From positions 1 to 9,637 of the forward strand of contig JAJYEK010000136.1 in NCBI GenBank assembly GCA_021785795.1: a stretch of DNA of 9,637 nucleotides, given 5' to 3'. The position numbers were made by a program, and so were the translations under genes. Under the pieces are notes generated by a model. The model made no database searches. It saw only the letters and a program-made list of their open reading frames with translations, and was not told the origin of the DNA. Numbering within the stretch: the first letter of the stretch is position 1; each line of letters begins with the position of its first letter. This DNA is from Pseudomonadota bacterium. GTDB taxonomy: Bacteria > Pseudomonadota > Gammaproteobacteria > Acidiferrobacterales > UBA6901. This document shows, piece after piece, positions 8,235 through 9,637 of this stretch.

Positions 8235-9155
8235 TTACATCTCCGGCTGTGAATGTTGCTGCTGCTGTGATTTCGTTGCTTCATCGGGAACCGATCGCCC
8301 CGTCGCATGCATGCTGTCGGAATTGTCCGAGGAAAGCGGGTCGGGCAATTCTGCGTCGCGACCCTCGTCGTGAGGCAGTGCTGTAATCGAGGTACGCATT
8401 CCTGTGCCCTTGTTATGATGCATGGCGACATCAGCCAGGCTCATCAAATCGTCAAAATTCTGTCCATCGCTCGGATAGACTGAAATGCCCAGGCTGACGC
8501 CCAGATGAATTTCGTGACCGTCAATTTGGTACGGTTCGCTGAGACCCCCGCCGATTTCCATGGCAAGTGCAGTCGCGAAAGTGGGGCTGTCAATTTCGGC
8601 CAGCATGATGACAAACTTGGCTCCACCGTATCGGCAGGCAGTGTCGGCGCCGCGGATGGCCGTTTTTATGCGCTGCGCCACGGCATGCAATAGTTTGTTT
8701 CCACCGGCATGTCCAAGTGTGTCATTAACGCAGCTGAACTTGTCCAGATCGAGCGATAACAGCGCCAGACGTTTGTGATTCCGGTCCGATTGAAACATGG
8801 CCTGGCGGAATCGGTCGAGAAGCAAGCTGCAATCGGGAAGGCCCGTCAGCACATTGTGGCAGGCCAAGTGGTGATCCTGCGCCTTCTTTTGAAGAAGCGC
8901 GGTGAGCTCCTCCTGCATGTCAATATTCCGCGCGACCAGGAGATCGATTTGATGCTGTGCTTTTTTTGCAAGATGTCGGAATTCGGAGATTTCTTTAGTG
9001 AATGCCCTCAGGGATGACGCCGGTAGCATGCGCATCGCATCGATACCGAAGGCCGATTTTTGGGAGGCGCTGTGAGTGCGCCATTCGCTATGATGTCTCG
9101 TGCTCCGAACTGCGTTAAGGTACGCCGTCTCACTCGTACGAGAGTTCCGTGCCAT
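8235..9155 (-). CDS. Degenerate GGDEF-domain protein (GGAKF active site, intact RxxD I-site)
   Basis: Predicted 306-residue soluble protein with no signal peptide or membrane segment. Residues 1-50 are polar with no recognised sensor domain. About 50-95 form a charged coiled coil leading into HNVLTGLPD, the usual entry to a GGDEF domain (about 98-260). Numbering from the chosen Met: D136 of DLDKF and N144 of VNDTLGH are kept, but the later Asp of the usual GD pair is N153, and the signature is G-G-A-K-F at 177-181, so both acidic residues of GGDEF are lost. The inhibitory-site RxxD (R168-D171, RGAD) is intact with standard spacing. Spacing to these sites matches PleD without gaps. Known for the family: loss of the Asp/Glu pair abolishes cyclase activity while an RxxD I-site can still bind c-di-GMP. 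Inference: a c-di-GMP receptor. The tail is polar and ends in a Gln-rich stretch (SQQQQHSQPEM). Start chosen at the Met with GGAG 9 bases upstream; a Met five codons earlier (9170) and a TTG at 9221 are alternatives. Same strand as the synthase. Confidence 0.9.
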   Translation of the reverse strand: MARNSRTSETAYLNAVRSTRHHSEWRTHSASQKSAFGIDAMRMLPASSLRAFTKEISEFRHLAKKAQHQIDLLVARNIDMQEELTALLQKKAQDHHLACHNVLTGLPDCSLLLDRFRQAMFQSDRNHKRLALLSLDLDKFSCVNDTLGHAGGNKLLHAVAQRIKTAIRGADTACRYGGAKFVIMLAEIDSPTFATALAMEIGGGLSEPYQIDGHEIHLGVSLGISVYPSDGQNFDDLMSLADVAMHHNKGTGMRTSITALPHDEGRDAELPDPLSSDNSDSMHATGRSVPDEATKSQQQQHSQPEM

Positions 9156-9164
9156 GGCTGGGTT

Positions 9165-9168
9165 CTCC
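9165..9168 (-). promoter_or_regulatory. Ribosome binding site of the GGDEF protein
   Basis: GGAG on the minus strand, 9 bases before the ATG at 9155. It overlaps the alternative upstream ATG at 9170-9168, which has only a weaker AGG at similar distance, so the downstream start is preferred. Confidence 0.55.
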
Positions 9169-9430
9169 ATAAATTGCCTGCAACGCCGGAACTGCACGGC
9201 GCCGCAAAACGTTAAATTCAAGCGTCTGTTGATTATTTACAGAGAAAAGCGGGCGTACTCGGTGCGTTGGCGAACATACACCCATGATCTCCTCAATGCC
9301 CGCGCGAATGACCTGGCTTATTCCACGCAGGCGGCAGGAGACGCGGTGCGGCGCCCTGAATTTCATTCATCAAGCCGCAATCCAAAAACAGATTTACTGA
9401 TGAGCAGCATACATGGCTCACTGCTAACAG

Positions 9431-9460
9431 TTCACCACATGGTGATTGTTATTCCATAAT
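9431..9460 (+). promoter_or_regulatory. Candidate promoter for the right-edge gene, overlapped by an inverted repeat
   Basis: TTCACC (9431-9436, 4 of 6 to TTGACA), an 18-base spacer, and CATAAT (9455-9460, 5 of 6 to TATAAT) point toward the gene starting at 9569, implying a leader of about 100 bases. The inverted repeat TCACCA-CA-TGGTGA (9432-9445) covers the -35 element and could be an operator. A second possible -10, TACAAT at 9513-9518, lacks a good -35. Confidence 0.35.
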
Positions 9461-9476
9461 GCCTGTATTAGGCTAA

Positions 9477-9537
9477 GTACACTTCCGTACATAACGTGCG
9501 CCCAGTATGCTGTACAATCGTCTGGCCTCGCCTGTAC
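9477..9537. repeat. Cluster of four GTAC sites
   Basis: GTAC occurs at 9477-9480, 9487-9490, 9512-9515 and 9534-9537, the last two inside a direct repeat of CTGTACAA. Four copies in 61 bases is far above the one per 256 expected at random. The cluster lies between the candidate promoter and the start of the right-edge gene, where a regulator could bind, but none can be named. Confidence 0.35.
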
Positions 9538-9568
9538 AAATACGTTCCATTACAAAGAGCCAACAGCT

Positions 9569-9637
9569 ATGAGTAAATCGGCCGATTTTCAGTCAGAAAC
9601 GAAAATAATTCCAACGGACAACCGCCTGCTGGCCGCC
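9569..9637 (+). CDS. 5' end of a gene cut by the window edge; possible Crp/Fnr-type regulator
   Basis: ATG followed by 22 further codons open to the window end, reading MSKSADFQSETKIIPTDNRL and then LAA. A weak AAAGAG lies 9 bases upstream. The NRLLAA stretch resembles the start of the cyclic-nucleotide-binding fold in many Crp/Fnr-family regulators, which often read NRLLAALP near the N-terminus. The sequence ends before any decisive motif, so the family is a guess. It is divergent from the GGDEF gene. Confidence 0.5.
   Translation, partial: MSKSADFQSETKIIPTDNRLLAA

Larger units (their letters stand above)
9156..9568. other. 413-base divergent intergenic region
   Basis: Separates the minus-strand GGDEF gene from the plus-strand gene at the right edge, so it should carry promoters in both directions. 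The frames crossing it (plus 9100-9459, minus 9130-9366) look like chance reading frames. An AT-rich stretch near 9225-9240 could belong to a promoter for the GGDEF gene, but no good -35/-10 pair was found there. The right-hand third holds the symmetrical elements listed separately. Confidence 0.65.

Noticed and set aside
9156..9221. Longer start (TTG at 9221) for the GGDEF protein
   Set aside because: No Shine-Dalgarno sequence before it, and the added 22 residues show no domain character; the Met at 9155 has GGAG at good distance.

Overview
The window looks like a chromosomal segment of a Gram-negative proteobacterium. G+C is moderate to high in the genes and lower between them. The main gene is a cyclic beta-1,2-glucan synthase of the NdvB/ChvB/Cgs type, an inner-membrane enzyme that makes periplasmic or exported glucan rings in proteobacteria. 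The neighbouring proteins have a beta- or gammaproteobacterial flavour, but no marker in the window fixes the lineage.

Layout from right to left. (1) 9569-9637, plus strand: the first 23 codons of a gene cut by the window edge; its NRLLAA motif resembles the N-terminus of some Crp/Fnr-type regulators, which is only a hint. (2) 9156-9568: a divergent intergenic region with a plausible promoter, a TCACCA/TGGTGA inverted repeat and a cluster of four GTAC sites. (3) 8235-9155, minus strand: a soluble coiled-coil plus GGDEF-domain protein whose active-site signature is GGAKF, while its RxxD inhibitory-site motif is kept. It looks like a c-di-GMP-binding protein rather than a working diguanylate cyclase. 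(4) 7642-8234: a 593-base gap without a convincing conventional gene. It holds an unusual density of TTCCGG words including a perfect palindrome, a candidate micro-ORF with a very strong Shine-Dalgarno sequence, and a candidate promoter just before the synthase. (5) 1-7641, minus strand: the synthase, open for 2,547 codons from a TTG start with an AGGAGG ribosome binding site. It runs off the left edge, so the C-terminal end (about 300 residues by comparison with the family) is missing.

Working model. The synthase takes UDP-glucose at the inner membrane, builds a linear beta-1,2-glucan with its GT84 domain, trims it with its GH94 domain and closes the ring with its glycoamylase-like (GH189) domain. 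The catalytically degenerate GGDEF protein upstream, on the same strand, could link c-di-GMP level to envelope or biofilm state. A functional link to the synthase is suggested only by adjacency and shared direction; the 593-base gap argues against a simple tight operon. The most unusual observations are the GGDEF protein with a broken A-site and intact I-site, and the TTCCGG cluster upstream of the synthase.
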